A stretch of DNA of 64,000 nt. Origin: Cryomorphaceae bacterium 1068 (GTDB taxonomy: Bacteria; Bacteroidota; Bacteroidia; Flavobacteriales_D; Cryomorphaceae). The notes beneath the pieces were generated by a model, which was given only the letters and a program-made list of their open reading frames with translations, searched no databases and was not told where the DNA came from. Shown piece by piece: positions 62,129-64,000 of the stretch; positions within the stretch are counted from its first letter, which is position 1; each line of letters begins with the position of its first letter. The stretch covers positions 62,001 to 126,000 of the forward strand of contig JAPVXR010000005.1 of the NCBI GenBank assembly GCA_027214385.1. The letters run 5' to 3'. Both the position numbers and the translations under genes were made by a program.

Positions 62129-63055
62129 ATGAGAAAATATCCCTTTTTATTACTCCTAGTGCTGGCTGGATGCATTGGTACTGATGAAGTTGATGACCCC
62201 ATTGTCGGCGAATCGATTGTATTGGATCAAGAACAGATTTCTCTTTTGATTGGAAATTCTGCTCAAGCCAATGCCACTTTTTACAATCGATATGGAATTG
62301 AAGAAGATATACAGCTTATTTGGAGTTCATCGAATGAGTCTGTGGCAACAGTTGATATGGCCGGATTGGTAACAGGAGAAGGAAGTGGGCAAGCAAATCT
62401 GACTTGTTCCGTCGGAAGCACTACTAGTCTTCCGCTGCTGGTAACTGTGGTTGAAGATGAACAAGATGTTGCTCAGGTATCCGTTTCGTCTCCGGTCGGG
62501 AATCAAATCAGCATAGGGCAGGAAGTCACTCTTTCGGTGCAAGTGCTCAACGTTCTCGGTGATCCGATTGAAGGACTGGAAATTGAGTACACCGCTCTGG
62601 ACCAGGAAATCCTTTCAGTCAATCAAAACGGAGTTGCCACAGGAGTTGCCAACGGATTTGGCCGTATCATCGCTACAGTCGAAGGTGTGCAAAGCAATAC
62701 TCTCGGAATCCAAGTCGGTCAAACTAGCAGAACAGGAACTTTTAGCGGAGCCAATGGATACGACGCTGAAGGATCTACTGAATTGTTTTTGGCTGATAAT
62801 GGAGATTTGATGCTCAGACTTGAAGACAACTTTGATACCGACTTTGCTTTAGGAACATTTATCTATTTGAGTAATTCTACCTCGGGTAGCGTCACTCGAA
62901 ATGAAGGACTGGAAATACAAGAGGTCAGTTCAGGAGGAGCCTACCTTTTCAATGTTTCGTCAATTGATCCTACTGTGACTATCGATGATTTCAATTACGT
63001 CATTGTCCTGTGTAAACCTGCAACCATCACCTTCGGCTATGCCCAACTCAATTAA
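62129..63055 (+). CDS. lipoprotein with bacterial Ig-like (BIG2) domains
   Basis: The start at 62129 (MRKYPFLLLLVLAGC, lipobox LAGC) is preferred over the open frame from 62066. The 308-residue protein carries two Big_2-type domains (about residues 35-115 and 120-205; signature SVATVDMAGLVTGEGSG) and a C-terminal region ending in CKPATITFGYAQLN. Such proteins are exposed lipoproteins, often adhesins. The gene ends one base before the next start, so they are one operon. Confidence 0.8.
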   Translation: MRKYPFLLLLVLAGCIGTDEVDDPIVGESIVLDQEQISLLIGNSAQANATFYNRYGIEEDIQLIWSSSNESVATVDMAGLVTGEGSGQANLTCSVGSTTSLPLLVTVVEDEQDVAQVSVSSPVGNQISIGQEVTLSVQVLNVLGDPIEGLEIEYTALDQEILSVNQNGVATGVANGFGRIIATVEGVQSNTLGIQVGQTSRTGTFSGANGYDAEGSTELFLADNGDLMLRLEDNFDTDFALGTFIYLSNSTSGSVTRNEGLEIQEVSSGGAYLFNVSSIDPTVTIDDFNYVIVLCKPATITFGYAQLN

Positions 63056-63056
63056 A

Positions 63057-63899
63057 ATGAAAAAGCTATTCTTACTTCTATTTCTGGGTTGTACTTCTGC
63101 ATCTGTCGTGGCGGGCGGTGGCTGGACGTACGTCAAAGGAAAAGGCTTTGTGAAAGTAAGCCAGAATGCCATCTACAGCGATCAACTCTTCAATCCTGAT
63201 GGAGAAATTATCGACATTACTACCATCGGCTACTATGCCACTTCTATATACGGAGAATACGGTCTGACTGACAAACTGACGGCTATAGCTTATGTGCCTT
63301 TCTTCACTCGCAATACACTCAACAAAACACGTTTTAATCAGTCGGGAATGGAAATCCCCGGCGATGAATTGAATTCTATCGGAGATATTGATTTGTCGCT
63401 ACAATATGGGTTTTACAAATCAGACACTTGGGTGGCTTCGGTGCGCGTTCTCTTTGGACTGCCCACAGGTGAAGTATCAGGTGGTGAGACTGGCATTCTT
63501 CAAAGTGGAGATGGCGAATTCAATCAGATGATCCGCTTTGATTTGAGTCGTCCTATCTCAAAGAATGCATGGATTTCAGTCTATGCGGGATTGAACAACC
63601 GTACCAATGATTTCTCTGACGAGTACCGTTTGGGTGCCGAAATCGGTTCTAAATTTTGGACCAGTTTTCTAGCTATCGCTAAAGTGGATGTGGTGCAGTC
63701 TTTTTTCAATGGCGATGCGGATCCATCTCAAGGAGGAACGATTTTCTCAAACAATACTGAATTTGTCAGTCCATCGCTGGAGCTTGCCTACGAAATGAAA
63801 AATGAGATAGGATTTTCGCTTTCCGCTGCAGGTGCTTTTGCCGGAAAGAATATTCTCGCTTCGCCTAACTATGGGGTAGGGATTTACAAGAAGTTTTAG
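63057..63899 (+). CDS. outer-membrane beta-barrel protein
   Basis: The start at 63057 gives a signal peptide (MKKLFLLLFLGCTSASVVAG). The 280-residue product shows alternating beta strands: VSQNAIYSDQLF, DIDLSLQYGFYKSD, WVASVRVLFGLPTGEVSGG, ending with aromatic F (GVGIYKKF) as in outer-membrane barrels. Family resemblance to the porin-like transporter group (MetA-pathway type) is inferred from the strand pattern; cargo unknown. It follows the lipoprotein gene by one base. Confidence 0.8.
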   Translation: MKKLFLLLFLGCTSASVVAGGGWTYVKGKGFVKVSQNAIYSDQLFNPDGEIIDITTIGYYATSIYGEYGLTDKLTAIAYVPFFTRNTLNKTRFNQSGMEIPGDELNSIGDIDLSLQYGFYKSDTWVASVRVLFGLPTGEVSGGETGILQSGDGEFNQMIRFDLSRPISKNAWISVYAGLNNRTNDFSDEYRLGAEIGSKFWTSFLAIAKVDVVQSFFNGDADPSQGGTIFSNNTEFVSPSLELAYEMKNEIGFSLSAAGAFAGKNILASPNYGVGIYKKF

Positions 63900-63916
63900 A
63901 AGAGACTCGATTAGGT

Positions 63917-64000
63917 TTATGATGTGATCGGCAGCTTAGACGCTCTCCAAGCGTTTGGCGACATTCCTTCATACTTCTTAAACGTTCGAGAGAAATAATT
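63917..64000 (-). CDS. AraC-family transcriptional regulator, C-terminal end (partial)
   Basis: The minus-strand frame reads NYFSRTFKKYEGMSPNAWRA from the window edge to the TAA at 63917-63919. NYFSRTFKKYEGMSP is the second helix-turn-helix of AraC/XylS regulators, the end of the DNA-binding domain. The rest of the gene is beyond the window. It converges on the outer-membrane protein gene. Confidence 0.85.
   Translation of the reverse strand, partial: NYFSRTFKKYEGMSPNAWRASKLPITS

Overview
The window looks like chromosomal DNA from a member of the Bacteroidota, most likely a marine Flavobacteriales-type bacterium. The evidence is three secreted proteins ending in the type IX secretion (T9SS) C-terminal sorting domain with its YPNPA/FPNPA motif, promoter elements of the Bacteroidota form TAnnTTTG, many lipoproteins with short lipoboxes, Bacteroidota-specific small families, and carbohydrate-polymer genes (GH16, two sulfatases) typical of marine polysaccharide users. 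No rRNA, tRNA or CRISPR array was recognised.

Layout. 0.1-6 kb: DUF5995-like protein, two tandem PPK2 polyphosphate kinases, a GT39-type membrane glycosyltransferase, a GNAT enzyme translationally coupled to a secreted unknown. 6-12.5 kb: class C beta-lactamase-like hydrolase, S4 RNA-binding protein, M1 metallopeptidase lipoprotein, esterase, and the CbpA/CbpM co-chaperone pair. 12.5-22 kb: small membrane proteins, a YdeI-like protein, an exported protein with phosphohistidine and ATP-grasp domains, and a five-gene minus-strand run holding an aspartyl protease-PDZ protein, a short Crp/Fnr regulator, a DoxX-like protein, a membrane protein and a methyltransferase. 22.2-28.7 kb: an RND efflux operon (TolC, adaptor, pump, PII-like protein, DUF2892 protein) preceded by three palindromic operators. 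29-37 kb: aquaporin Z, DUF2007 protein, GH16 glucanase, sensor protein without ATPase domain, GH3 hydrolase, T9SS protein. 36.7-42.8 kb: OsmC, CysE-CysM cysteine biosynthesis, TRM11-like methyltransferase, MscS channel, universal stress protein. 43-49.4 kb: membrane-anchored winged-helix regulator, lipoprotein, two arylsulfatases. 50-54.8 kb: DUF6952-like protein and an ABC transporter whose permease is fused to an M1 peptidase. 54.8-58.9 kb: an accessory stretch with an IS481-like transposase remnant, an LRR-T9SS protein and two AT-rich orphan genes flanked by attC-like hairpins. 58.9-64 kb: cNMP-sensing histidine kinase followed by a response regulator/flavoprotein gene broken by an in-frame amber codon, then a surface lipoprotein, an outer-membrane protein and the end of an AraC regulator.

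The most interesting signals are regulatory and mobile. The RND promoter and the doxX promoter both carry a 5-4-5 palindrome of Crp/Fnr type whose centre lies exactly 36.5 bp from the last base of a -7-like element, which is class II activator geometry, and a Crp/Fnr gene lies between them. The 57-58.6 kb hairpins look like integron-cassette recombination sites without an integrase in view.
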